A stretch of 64,000 bases of DNA. It comes from CAYNZP01 sp964401835 (GTDB taxonomy: Bacteria; Planctomycetota; Phycisphaerae; SM23-33). Below, in pieces: positions 33,258 to 41,653 of the stretch. The stretch covers positions 62,001 to 126,000 of the forward strand of contig CAYNZP010000005.1 of assembly GCA_964401835.1 (NCBI GenBank), in the 5' to 3' direction. The position numbers and the translations under genes were made by a program. Below the pieces are notes generated by a model. The model had not been told where the DNA came from. It worked only from the letters and a program-made list of their open reading frames with translations, and did not search any database. How positions within the stretch are numbered: position 1 is the stretch's first letter; every line of letters begins with the position of its first letter.

Positions 33258-34793
33258 TCAGATGTTATACCAACGTTTGTAAGGGTCTTCAAATAAACGT
33301 TCTACAGAATCTGGCCCCCACGAGCCAGGATCATACTCAATCAGGTCCGGTAAATTCGTAGATTTCCAGGCACTCTTTATTCTATCGACAAAAGCCCAGG
33401 CAGCCTCTACTTCGTCGTTGCGAATAAAAAGTGTCGAATCACCAAGGGCCGCGTCGAGGATCAAATGCTCGTATGCTTCCGGCGAGGCAGACGCAAAAGC
33501 CGCATCATAACGGAAATTCATCTCCACAGGCCTCAGAATCATCCTTGGCCCCGGCACTTTCGAGTCGAATATCAAAGATATTCCCTCGTTGGGATATATC
33601 CTGAAAACCAAACGATTATTTCCCCTGACATCACAACCTAGATTTTCAAAAAAACTTATAGGTTCGCGTTTGAAAACTATTACAACACCGCTGGTCTTGG
33701 CGGCCAATCTTTTGCCGGTACGCAGATAAAACGGTACTCCAGACCAACGCCAGTTATCTATGAAAAGCTTTATCGCGGCAAATGTTTCTACCTGGGAATC
33801 TTCTGCTACGCCTTTTTCCTGGCGATACGCAGCAGTACCCTTTCCCGCTACATATTGGCCGCGGACAGTGCAGCTTTGAACTTCCTTGGGGTTCGGTAGT
33901 AAAAGCGATTGGAGAACTTTTGCCTTTTCGTCGCGTACCGCATCACAATGAATACAGGTTGGAACTTCCATGGCGACAAGAGCTAGAAGCTGCAGCATGT
34001 GGTTTTGTACCATATCTCCCAAAGCTCCAGTCGTTTCGTAGTATGCCCCACGCCTGCCTTCCATGCCGGCCGTCTCAGCCGTAGTTATCTCAACATGGTC
34101 TACATACTCGCGGTTGAACAGTTGGTCAAAGATCGCGTTGGCGAAACGGAATATCAGAATATTCTGAACCGTCTCTTTTCCAAGATAGTGGTCTATGCGA
34201 TAAATCTGGGATTCATCGAAGTCGGCCAAAAGGGTTTTGTTCAGCTTACGGGCAGTGGAAAGGTCTTTACCGAAGGGCTTTTCCACAACGACTCGCACGA
34301 AGGAATCAGCACTTTTGGGCTTATTCAATTTCGCGAGAGTCAGATTCCGGGAGACCTCTGCTACGCTGTCGGGCGGCATGGCGAGATAAAAAACACGATT
34401 CCCTCGAGTATTATGCTTTTTGTCCAGTTCATCCAGACGCTGCGCCAGGGATTCGAATTCCTCTTTCGCGTCGGCGTGAGTTACGGTGTAGTACCATTTT
34501 TTTGAAAATTCCTGCCAGAATTTTTCGTCTATAGGTTGCGTCCGAGAGTGGGCCTTGATTGCCTCGAGCATCTCAGCGCGAAATTGCTCATCACTGCGGG
34601 GGCGTCGGGCTATTCCCTGAAAAACCGAATCTTCACCTAGCAAACCTTCGCGCGTGAGATTATAAAGGGCTGGGGCAACCTTTTTTGCCATCAGGTCGCC
34701 AGTTGCACCAAAAATAACAAAAACACATGGCGGGGCCGGGCTCGGCTCCCAAAGAAACTGACCGAAATTGTTTTTCATCGGCGTCATAACCAT
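33258..34793 (-). CDS. zwf: Glucose-6-phosphate 1-dehydrogenase
   Basis: The 511-residue enzyme has the nucleotide loop VIFGATGDLMAKK (residues 27-38), VVEKPFGKD and the substrate motif RIDHYLGKE (199-207) with the catalytic His. It turns glucose 6-phosphate and NADP into 6-phosphogluconolactone and NADPH. The start at 34793 is followed by in-frame ATGs at 34787 and 34778, either of which could be used; GGGGAAA sits very close to the first. No gnd gene (6-phosphogluconate dehydrogenase) is in the window. Confidence 0.95.
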   Translation of the reverse strand: MVMTPMKNNFGQFLWEPSPAPPCVFVIFGATGDLMAKKVAPALYNLTREGLLGEDSVFQGIARRPRSDEQFRAEMLEAIKAHSRTQPIDEKFWQEFSKKWYYTVTHADAKEEFESLAQRLDELDKKHNTRGNRVFYLAMPPDSVAEVSRNLTLAKLNKPKSADSFVRVVVEKPFGKDLSTARKLNKTLLADFDESQIYRIDHYLGKETVQNILIFRFANAIFDQLFNREYVDHVEITTAETAGMEGRRGAYYETTGALGDMVQNHMLQLLALVAMEVPTCIHCDAVRDEKAKVLQSLLLPNPKEVQSCTVRGQYVAGKGTAAYRQEKGVAEDSQVETFAAIKLFIDNWRWSGVPFYLRTGKRLAAKTSGVVIVFKREPISFFENLGCDVRGNNRLVFRIYPNEGISLIFDSKVPGPRMILRPVEMNFRYDAAFASASPEAYEHLILDAALGDSTLFIRNDEVEAAWAFVDRIKSAWKSTNLPDLIEYDPGSWGPDSVERLFEDPYKRWYNI

Positions 34794-34879
34794 TTCCCCA
34801 AAAAAATAATACCCGCCCGTAAACGCGGAGAAAAGACATAACTATTTTATTTATCAGCCTTACAGAGGTTGGTTTTATT

Positions 34880-34885
34880 TATAAT
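34880..34885 (+). promoter_or_regulatory. Possible -10 element TATAAT before the GNAT gene
   Basis: A perfect TATAAT lies 36 bases before the ATG of the acetyltransferase gene. The best -35 match is CTTACA at 34859-34864, with a short 15-base spacer, so the assignment is weak. The region 34794-34920 also holds the zwf promoter on the other strand. Confidence 0.3.
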
Positions 34886-34920
34886 GTCATTGTAAATTAA
34901 TGTTTATAGAATAAGTCACT

Positions 34921-35385
34921 ATGATTATACGGCCGGCATGCATTTCGGACGCCGCGGCCATCTGCGGCTTGATAAATTATTACGCCGAACGGGACCGGAT
35001 GATTCATCGAAGTCTCGAAAGCGTATATGAAACGCTGCGCGAATTCTGTGTCGCGGAAATCGATGGCGAAGTTGTCGGATGCGTGGCTGTTGACATTTTC
35101 TGGGCAGACCTGGCCGAGGTCAAATCACTGGCTGTTTCGCCGGACCATCTGCGAAAAAAAATAGGCTCAAAGCTCCTCTTCTCAGCCATTGAAGATGCAA
35201 AGAATATCGGGGTAAAAAAGCTGTTCACGCTGACATACGAAAAAGATTTTTTCGCCCAGCACAGTTTTAAAACTATCAAACGCGAAACACTGCCGGAAAA
35301 AGTCTGGCGAGAATGTATCGCATGCCCCAAGGCCGACGCGTGCGATGAAATCGCGATGATGCTCAACTTTGATGCAGACCAATAA
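34921..35385 (+). CDS. GNAT acetyltransferase, short-form N-acetylglutamate synthase-like
   Basis: The 154-residue protein fills a single GNAT domain: IIRPACISDAAAICGLINYY opens it, VKSLAVSPDHLRKKIGSKLL is the acetyl-CoA pyrophosphate loop (here K-K-I-G in place of R/Q-x-x-G-x-G/A), and the tail VWRECIACPKADACDEIAM resembles the short ArgA/NAGS enzymes of mycobacteria and other bacteria. The likely reaction is acetylation of glutamate at the start of arginine synthesis. It precedes the MlaF-like gene by 38 bases. No other arg gene is in the window, so the role is inferred from similarity only. Confidence 0.75.
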   Translation: MIIRPACISDAAAICGLINYYAERDRMIHRSLESVYETLREFCVAEIDGEVVGCVAVDIFWADLAEVKSLAVSPDHLRKKIGSKLLFSAIEDAKNIGVKKLFTLTYEKDFFAQHSFKTIKRETLPEKVWRECIACPKADACDEIAMMLNFDADQ

Positions 35386-35423
35386 TATAATACAGGGGCG
35401 CTTGTAATTTTGCTGGAACAGGA

Positions 35424-36224
35424 ATGAACGAAACCGAACCGATAATTCAGCTGAGAAAGGTAACCAAGGTCTTCGACGGTCAGACAGTGCTGGATGAAGT
35501 CGATCTGGATATCTATCCCGGAAAGACAACCGTTGTCATCGGCCCGTCCGGCTGCGGCAAAAGCGTGCTCCTGAAACACATCGTAGGCCTTCTCAAGCCG
35601 GACAGCGGGAAGGTTTTTTTTCGCAAACACGAAGTCTCGGAAATGAACGATCTGAAACTCGCAAAGGTCCGCAAGAGGTTCGGCTTTCTTTTCCAGGGTT
35701 CAGCCCTGTTCGACTCGATGACGGTCGAAGGCAATGTCTGCTTCCCATTGGAAGAACATTCCGAAGGCACCCCCCAGCAGCGCCGCCAGCGGTGCAGGGA
35801 AGTGCTCGCACTGGTCGGCCTGAGTGGCATTGAAGCAAAATATCCCGAGGAACTATCCGGCGGAATGAAAAAACGGGTCGCGCTTGCTCGCGCTATTGCT
35901 TTAGGGCCTGAGGTAATCCTTTATGATGAGCCCACAACCGGGCTCGACCCGATCCGGGCAGACATGATTAACCAACTCATCTTGAAGCTTCAAGCTGCCC
36001 TTTCCACAACTACGGTGGTTGTAACACACGACCTGAACTCAGCGCGTAAGGTCGGCGACAGGATCATCATGCTATACGGCGGGCATTTCATTGCCGACAC
36101 TACCCCTGACAAACTCGACGATATAAAGGACGATGTTGTCAGCAGATTTGTTCAGGGTCGGGCAAGTAAAGAAGAACTCGCAGCCATAGAATCAAATGGA
36201 GTAACATCCTTTAACGTTAAATAG
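35424..36224 (+). CDS. ABC transporter ATP-binding protein, MlaF-like
   Basis: The 266-residue ATPase has Walker A GPSGCGKS, Q-loop FLFQGSALFDSMTV (the ALFDS-type motif is characteristic of MlaF), signature LSGGMKKRVALARA, Walker B VILYDEPTTGLDP and the H-loop VTHDLNSA. MlaF powers retrograde phospholipid transport between outer and inner membranes with MlaE and MCE proteins. The MCE gene follows by 13 bases, but no MlaE permease gene is adjacent. Confidence 0.9.
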   Translation: MNETEPIIQLRKVTKVFDGQTVLDEVDLDIYPGKTTVVIGPSGCGKSVLLKHIVGLLKPDSGKVFFRKHEVSEMNDLKLAKVRKRFGFLFQGSALFDSMTVEGNVCFPLEEHSEGTPQQRRQRCREVLALVGLSGIEAKYPEELSGGMKKRVALARAIALGPEVILYDEPTTGLDPIRADMINQLILKLQAALSTTTVVVTHDLNSARKVGDRIIMLYGGHFIADTTPDKLDDIKDDVVSRFVQGRASKEELAAIESNGVTSFNVK

Positions 36225-36237
36225 ACCCTTTGGAGAT

Positions 36238-37293
36238 ATGCCGATGAAAGAGCGGACAAAAAACATGGCAGTTGGAATTACCGTTTTGCTTGGTATCGCA
36301 TTCCTCGGCTTTATGATATTGCTTTTTGCCGGCCTGCCGGAAGTCTTCAAAAGAGGTTACGAAATAAAGATGCTCTTCAAGTCAACCTCCGAGGTTCGGG
36401 AAAACGACCCGGTCCATCTGTCCGGTATGAGTATCGGCAGGGTCAGGAAGGTTGAATTTACCGACGGGGACCCGCGAAAAGGCGTGACGTTCGTGGCCCG
36501 TATCGACTGGGACATATCCATCCCCGCCAATGCCAAGCCGTTTGTATACACTCGAGGGCTCGTCGGTGGTGCTTACCTAACACTGATACCGGAAGGCGAG
36601 TATCTCAAAGATCCTGAAACCGGCAAGGTGATGGATTTCCTGCCTAAAGACAAAGTTATTACGCTCAAGGGGACTCGCAAGGGAAGCGGCGCTTTCCCCA
36701 AAGAACTAAAAGACGCTCTTAAAGGTCTTTCCGATTTGGCGAGTAATCTGAACAAACTTATCGCTCCGGAAACTCAGCCAGCTGTCGAGCCGAAAGACGG
36801 CGAAAAGCCCATCCAACCCGACACCGGCCTGAAATCGACGGTAACCAAACTCAACCGTGCTCTCGACGCACTTTATGCTGTCCTGGGAGATACCGAAAAC
36901 CAGGAAAACATAAAAAGCTCTCTAGCCAATCTCTCCGAGGCCAGCGAAAAAGGCGCGGAGGCAATGGAAGCACTCAAAGATTTTGCTACACAAGCGAAAC
37001 TTTCTGTAGAGGAAATATCAGTGCCTGCATCCAGTGCGGCTAAGAGATTTGATGAACTTGCCCAAAAGCTGATCGAAAGCGCCGAGAACGTTTCGGCACT
37101 TATGACAAACCTGAATCAGGCCGCTACGAAAATCGAAGCCGGCGAAGGCACAGCCGGAAAGTTCATCAACGACCCCAAACTCTACAACAGCTTACTCGAC
37201 GCGACCAATCAGATGTCCGACCTGCTGGAAGAATTCCGCGATCTGGTCGAGCAGTGGAAGCAGCGTGGCGTAGAAATAAAGATGAAATCGTAG
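36238..37293 (+). CDS. MCE (MlaD-like) membrane protein
   Basis: An N-terminal membrane helix (about residues 11-32) is followed by the MCE domain (about residues 38-115): MLFKSTSEVRENDPVHLSGMSIGRVRKVEF and YTRGLVGGAYLTLIPEG in shortened form are its marks. The long C-terminal part (about 150-345) is predicted helical, with SAAKRFDELAQKLIESAENV and later TAGKFINDPKLYNSLLDATN, as in long MCE proteins. It probably forms a hexameric lipid shuttle in the periplasm with the MlaF-like ATPase. An in-frame ATG two codons later (36244) is an alternative start. Confidence 0.88.
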   Translation: MPMKERTKNMAVGITVLLGIAFLGFMILLFAGLPEVFKRGYEIKMLFKSTSEVRENDPVHLSGMSIGRVRKVEFTDGDPRKGVTFVARIDWDISIPANAKPFVYTRGLVGGAYLTLIPEGEYLKDPETGKVMDFLPKDKVITLKGTRKGSGAFPKELKDALKGLSDLASNLNKLIAPETQPAVEPKDGEKPIQPDTGLKSTVTKLNRALDALYAVLGDTENQENIKSSLANLSEASEKGAEAMEALKDFATQAKLSVEEISVPASSAAKRFDELAQKLIESAENVSALMTNLNQAATKIEAGEGTAGKFINDPKLYNSLLDATNQMSDLLEEFRDLVEQWKQRGVEIKMKS

Positions 37294-37319
37294 CGCCATG
37301 ACGTTATGCTGCGTGGCTC

Positions 37320-39614
37320 ATGAAGTTCAGTAAGCTGACATTCCGTTTCCGCTGGCTGGTTTTAACCACCTGGATTGCCGCAGCCGGGCTTTTGGTGTGG
37401 TTTATTCCCTCCTCGGATAAATATTCCGGTGACAAGTTCACCTTCATGCCCGAAGACACCCCCCACGGCAAGGCCATCGCGGCAATGCGCAAAAGCTTTC
37501 CCGAAAGAAGTGGCCTGAGCGAAGCGGTAGTCGTCTTCGAGCGAAAAGAGGGCAAGTTACTCCAGGCCGACCTGGAAATAATCGACCAAATCGCCGGCAA
37601 GATAACATCGACCAAAACAAAACATGTCAAAGACGGCGACATCGCGAATTTAAAAATAACCTCTCCCAAGCTGGTCGAATTTCCGAAAAATCCGCTTACT
37701 GGCAAGCCCCTGGGCCCCAACCCGATGCTGAGCAAGGCAGGCGACATCGGTCAGGCCGCCCTATTGATTGTCGACATCCCCGCCAATTTCGTCACGGCCC
37801 GCTCTGCACGAGTCGTCAGCCATATTCGCACGCTGCTGCAGAGATCAGTCCTTCCCGAAGGACTCTCGGTAGCCGTTACAGGCTCGAGCGGTTTCGGGTA
37901 CGACTACGCCGAGGCCGCCGAAAAAAGTCACCAACAAACACTCAAGGTAACACTCGCGGCGGTGATTATTATCCTGCTGCTGGTTTACGGAGCACCGATA
38001 GCGGCGATGGTTCCGCTGGTTGCGATAAGCATCGCTGCCATTGTGGCTGTTAAGCTGCTCGATATCGGCGAGATGTTTGGCATGCATGTCGGCACGGCTG
38101 AGAAAATCTTCGTCTTCGTGCTGATTTACGGAGCCGGCATCGATTACTCGCTGCTGCTGATAAGCAGATATCGTGAATTCATCGAGACAAACCTTCCCCA
38201 TGAAATGTCGGCTCCCAAGGCACTGGTGGCCAGTTTTGCCGCTATTTTCGCCTCTGCCGGCACGGACATCGTCGGACTGAGCATGCTCAGCTTCGCTACA
38301 TTCGGCATTTTCAAAACAACCGGTCCTGCAGTCGCAGTCGCCCTGTTTACCGCCCTGCTTGCGGCAATAACTCTTGTACCGGCGATGGTCGGAATAATCG
38401 GCAGGCCGCTATTCTGGCCGAAAGGAAAATTCGGAAAATTCCTGCCGCTGGGTTTTTTGACAAACAGGGTCAGGCAAAAATTCTGGCCGAAGGTTGCAGC
38501 CGCGGTAACAGCCAGACCCAGGCTGATCCTGGTAGTTACACTTATCGCACTGGCAATTCCGGCCTATCGCGGTGGAAGGCTCATGTGGGTTTATGACACA
38601 CTGACCGGTTTGAAACTCAACACGCAGGATAAGGTCGGTAACGCAGCTGTCGGAATGGAGATAGCAAAGCGACATTGGTCCCCCGGCCAGATTGCACCGG
38701 TAAAAATACTGCTGTGCAATGGAAAAACCAAGGACGCCAAAACATGGCAAACCATTGCCGGCAAAATAGTACCAGCCATCGATAATATTTCGGGGGTCAG
38801 TGATGTACGAAGCATCATCAAACCGCTTGGCGATGAAATAAGCGATACCACTAACGCCCTGGTAACAAAATTCGGACAAGCCAAAATTCAGCCGCAATAT
38901 ATCAGCCGCGACTTTCATACCATGCGCCTAATGGCGATATTGGATTACCCGGCTCTTTCCCCCCAGGCGATGGAAACGGTCGGTCGGATACGCCAGAGCG
39001 TCTCCAGCCTGTTAGAAGAAATTGGCGATGCCAGCGAACTTCATATCGCGGGCGCTTCGGCTGAGATGATAGACATCCAGGAAGTTACGCAGAGCGATTT
39101 TTATAAGATCGCAGCCTTGGTTTTGGCTGTGATTTTCGTGATGGTCATGCTGCTTCTGCGTGACGCCCTGCTGTCGGCTTTCATGGTAGCATCGACGGTG
39201 CTGAGCTATCTCGCCACGCTGGGAATCTGCTACTGGGTGTTCGCGGGTATCTTTGGAGCTGCGGGTCTGGACTGGAAGGTCGAGGTTTTCCTGTTCGTGG
39301 TTATGGTCGCAGTCGGGCAGGACTACAACATCTTCCTGGCAGCCCGCCTTGCAGAAGAGGCCCGCCGCCTGCCGACAATCGAAGCTACCCGCCGTGCGGT
39401 TGCCCAGACCGGGCCGGTTATTTCTTCTTGCGGAATCATCATGGCAGCCACCCTGGGCAGCCTGATGGTTGGCGATATCACGCTTCTGACTCAACTCGGA
39501 TTCGCTTTTGCGCTGGGGATGTTGATAGACACCTTCGTAGTCCGGCCGCTGCTGCTGCCTACCTTCGCCGTCATAACAAACCGTACCGGCAAGAAGTCAA
39601 GATTCATCGGCTAG
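37320..39614 (+). CDS. MMPL-family RND transporter
   Basis: The 764-residue protein has the twofold MMPL/RND plan: a membrane helix, a periplasmic domain (about 40-200), six helices (about 205-420), a second periplasmic domain (about 440-580) and six more helices. The family Asp/Tyr motif in the fourth helix is visible as GAGIDYSLLLISRYREF, and its partner in the second half as AVGQDYNIFLAARLAEE. The two Asp residues are the expected proton relay. Substrates may be lipids, hopanoids or drugs. Its location 26 bases after the MCE gene suggests a link to lipid trafficking. Confidence 0.9.
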   Translation: MKFSKLTFRFRWLVLTTWIAAAGLLVWFIPSSDKYSGDKFTFMPEDTPHGKAIAAMRKSFPERSGLSEAVVVFERKEGKLLQADLEIIDQIAGKITSTKTKHVKDGDIANLKITSPKLVEFPKNPLTGKPLGPNPMLSKAGDIGQAALLIVDIPANFVTARSARVVSHIRTLLQRSVLPEGLSVAVTGSSGFGYDYAEAAEKSHQQTLKVTLAAVIIILLLVYGAPIAAMVPLVAISIAAIVAVKLLDIGEMFGMHVGTAEKIFVFVLIYGAGIDYSLLLISRYREFIETNLPHEMSAPKALVASFAAIFASAGTDIVGLSMLSFATFGIFKTTGPAVAVALFTALLAAITLVPAMVGIIGRPLFWPKGKFGKFLPLGFLTNRVRQKFWPKVAAAVTARPRLILVVTLIALAIPAYRGGRLMWVYDTLTGLKLNTQDKVGNAAVGMEIAKRHWSPGQIAPVKILLCNGKTKDAKTWQTIAGKIVPAIDNISGVSDVRSIIKPLGDEISDTTNALVTKFGQAKIQPQYISRDFHTMRLMAILDYPALSPQAMETVGRIRQSVSSLLEEIGDASELHIAGASAEMIDIQEVTQSDFYKIAALVLAVIFVMVMLLLRDALLSAFMVASTVLSYLATLGICYWVFAGIFGAAGLDWKVEVFLFVVMVAVGQDYNIFLAARLAEEARRLPTIEATRRAVAQTGPVISSCGIIMAATLGSLMVGDITLLTQLGFAFALGMLIDTFVVRPLLLPTFAVITNRTGKKSRFIG

Positions 39615-39629
39615 AGCTTTTTTCTAGCC
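39609..39629 (+). terminator. Hairpin at the MMPL stop codon
   Basis: GGCTAGA (39609-39615) pairs with TCTAGCC (39623-39629), with a T-rich loop. The stop codon TAG of the MMPL gene is inside the left arm. There is no U-tract after it, so it may stabilise the 3' end rather than terminate alone. Confidence 0.45.
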
Positions 39630-39697
39630 ATCATCTCCAAACGAGTAGATAATAATCCACAGCCACATCCAAGCTATTAAAATTAAAGGGGCAAGAA

Positions 39698-40384
39698 GTG
39701 ACGCAAACACCCGAACCGCCAGTACACGTTGAACCACCAACCTACCAACCTGACGAGACGCAACAAAAAGCTTCCAAAGCCATGGCAATAACAGCCTTTG
39801 TGCTGGCATTCTGTACGATAATTCCATGTCTTGGAATAATCTGTGGAATAATAGCGATAATTCTCGGCATCGTAGCTCTTTCAAAAAAGAACCCGGGAAA
39901 AGGCTTTGCAATAGCTGCTATAGTTTTACCAATAATTTTAATCTCGGTTATGTTGCCCTTACTGAACCATGCACGCGAATTATCTGTACGGCCTGTCTGC
40001 TTAGCAAATCTTAACGGCACAGGTAAAGGGATCATTATTTACATGGCAGATAACGAAGACGCTGTTCCTACAATTCAAGACTTAATAGATGCTCGCTATA
40101 TCTCCGAACGCATGTTTAAATGCCCCTCTTCAGGTGATAGTGAAAGAAAATTTGATTATTTCTATCTTCCATCAGAAATGTATTACGATGAAACACCTCC
40201 TGATGCTCCACCGCCCGCTATCGTAGCCTGCGACTATCAAGAAAACCACAATGGAGAGTACAGAAGTGTCCTGTACGCCGATTGTCATGTCGAAGGAATG
40301 AGCGAGGAGCAATTCCAGCAGACCCTTGCCCAGCCGCAAAATGCAGCCTTTGCCGAGGCCTTGCGGGCAGCTGAAGGCCCCTGA
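39698..40384 (+). CDS. DUF4190 membrane protein with pseudopilin-like C-terminal part
   Basis: The start is GTG at 39698 with AAAGGGG upstream. A Pro-rich head is followed by two membrane helices (about residues 27-85) with SKAMAITAFVLAF and IIAIILGIVALSKKNPGKGF, the DUF4190 hallmark. The rest carries VCLANLNGTGKGIIIYMADN and VLYADCHVEGMSE, which resemble the globular part of DUF1559/type II pseudopilin-like proteins abundant in planctomycetes. The function is unknown; the combination is lineage-typical. Confidence 0.75.
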   Translation: MTQTPEPPVHVEPPTYQPDETQQKASKAMAITAFVLAFCTIIPCLGIICGIIAIILGIVALSKKNPGKGFAIAAIVLPIILISVMLPLLNHARELSVRPVCLANLNGTGKGIIIYMADNEDAVPTIQDLIDARYISERMFKCPSSGDSERKFDYFYLPSEMYYDETPPDAPPPAIVACDYQENHNGEYRSVLYADCHVEGMSEEQFQQTLAQPQNAAFAEALRAAEGP

Positions 40385-40474
40385 CTTTTCTGACGAACAA
40401 GCGGGCGTTGACGAAATACAAATCAAACTGTAGTCTAGGCTGAAAATTTTCCGATATTCCGATATCAGGAACGT

Positions 40475-40631
40475 AGAGTCCCTAAAGAAATGAAGCGTCG
40501 CACCGAGGCCGAGCGGTTGCCTGGCTGGCAAGGAGGGCGAAGCAGACAACCCCTCGGGTTGTCGATGCAGCCCGACGAAGCCAGGTGGACAACAAGCCGG
40601 CCGAATGCAGCAGCATTTTGTTAGGGGCTCT
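40475..40631. repeat. Repeat element C: short member with imperfect terminal inverted repeats
   Basis: The 157-bp segment begins AGAGTCCCTAAAGAAAT and ends with a sequence whose reverse complement is AGAGCCCCTAACAAAAT, so 14 of 17 positions match. These ends resemble those of element A (AGAGCCTCTAACAAAACT). The inside differs from A and B, but also has a central palindrome, ACAACCCCTCGGGTTGT. It lies between the DUF4190 and the ppiC-like gene. No coding frame was seen in it. Confidence 0.65.
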
Positions 40632-40657
40632 TAAACTTCTTAAGTGAAAGGTGAACT

Positions 40658-41644
40658 ATGCGCAAGTTTTTGGCTATTTTGATAATGTCCGGCCTTGTTT
40701 TCGGCTGTGATTCAGAACCCAAGGAAATTGTCGCTACCGAGCAACCGGAGCCGACTACAATTTCTACAACCGCCGCCCCAACCACCCAGCCGGCCCCGAC
40801 CAGCCAACCAGCCGACCCCAGCGTGATGGCCTACGTCGAAGGTAAGCCGGTTTACATGGAAGCGGCAAACGATCTGCTTTTCCGCAGCTACGGCACACAG
40901 GTAGCAGAGCAGCTCATTGCAAACGAGCTGGTCAGACAGGCAGCCGAGAAAGAAAACATCACTATAACACAGGAAGATATCCAGGAAGAACTCGACAAGA
41001 GCCTAGCTGGCCTTTTTCGCAGCACGTCGCAGCCGGCTGATAGGGCAAAGCTGCTCGATACATTCCTCCAACGCAGGAATATCTCACGCAAGCAGTGGGA
41101 CCTGACGATGCGACGTAATGCAATTCTCCGCAAGCTGGTGAAAGACCAGGTCAGCGTCAGTGATGAAGAAATCCACGATGTCTACCTTGGCCAATACGGC
41201 AAAAAAGCCCAAGTGAGCATGATTCAGGTAGCATCGCTTCCCGAGGCCCAGGAAATAATCGAAAAAGCAAACCTGGAAGGCGCGGATTTCGCCAAACTCG
41301 CACAGAAATATTCCAAGCACGGTTCAGCCAGGATGGGCGGAGCCTTGCCGCCTCTGGGCCAAGCCGACAAGACTGCCCCGCCGGCAATTCTCCAGGCTGC
41401 GATGGCTTTGAAGGAAGTAGAAGATATTTCCGACCCTATCCAGGTCGCCACGGACTTTTATATCCTCAAGCTGAATAACATAATCGAACCGTCCGACGTG
41501 AAGTTAGACGACGTAACCGCTGAGATTAAGGCTAGGTTACTGGAACAAAAAATACGAGCAGAGCAGATGCAATATCTGCGCAACAGCTTTGAAAGTGCAG
41601 AAATAAAGCTCGTACACCCGATATTAAAAGAACAGGTAGAATAG
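40658..41644 (+). CDS. SurA/PpiC-type peptidyl-prolyl isomerase lipoprotein
   Basis: A lipobox VFGC (Cys17) is followed by a Thr/Pro/Gln-rich linker (residues about 30-52) and then a SurA-type N-terminal helical region (YMEAANDLLFRSYGTQVAEQ, ELVRQAAEKENITITQEDIQ). The parvulin domain covers about residues 190-280: QVSMIQVASLPEAQEII, GADFAKLAQKYSKHGSARMG. It should help outer-membrane or secreted proteins fold in the periplasm. A good AAAGGTG site precedes the ATG. Confidence 0.9.
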   Translation: MRKFLAILIMSGLVFGCDSEPKEIVATEQPEPTTISTTAAPTTQPAPTSQPADPSVMAYVEGKPVYMEAANDLLFRSYGTQVAEQLIANELVRQAAEKENITITQEDIQEELDKSLAGLFRSTSQPADRAKLLDTFLQRRNISRKQWDLTMRRNAILRKLVKDQVSVSDEEIHDVYLGQYGKKAQVSMIQVASLPEAQEIIEKANLEGADFAKLAQKYSKHGSARMGGALPPLGQADKTAPPAILQAAMALKEVEDISDPIQVATDFYILKLNNIIEPSDVKLDDVTAEIKARLLEQKIRAEQMQYLRNSFESAEIKLVHPILKEQVE

Positions 41645-41653
41645 GATTTTTAA

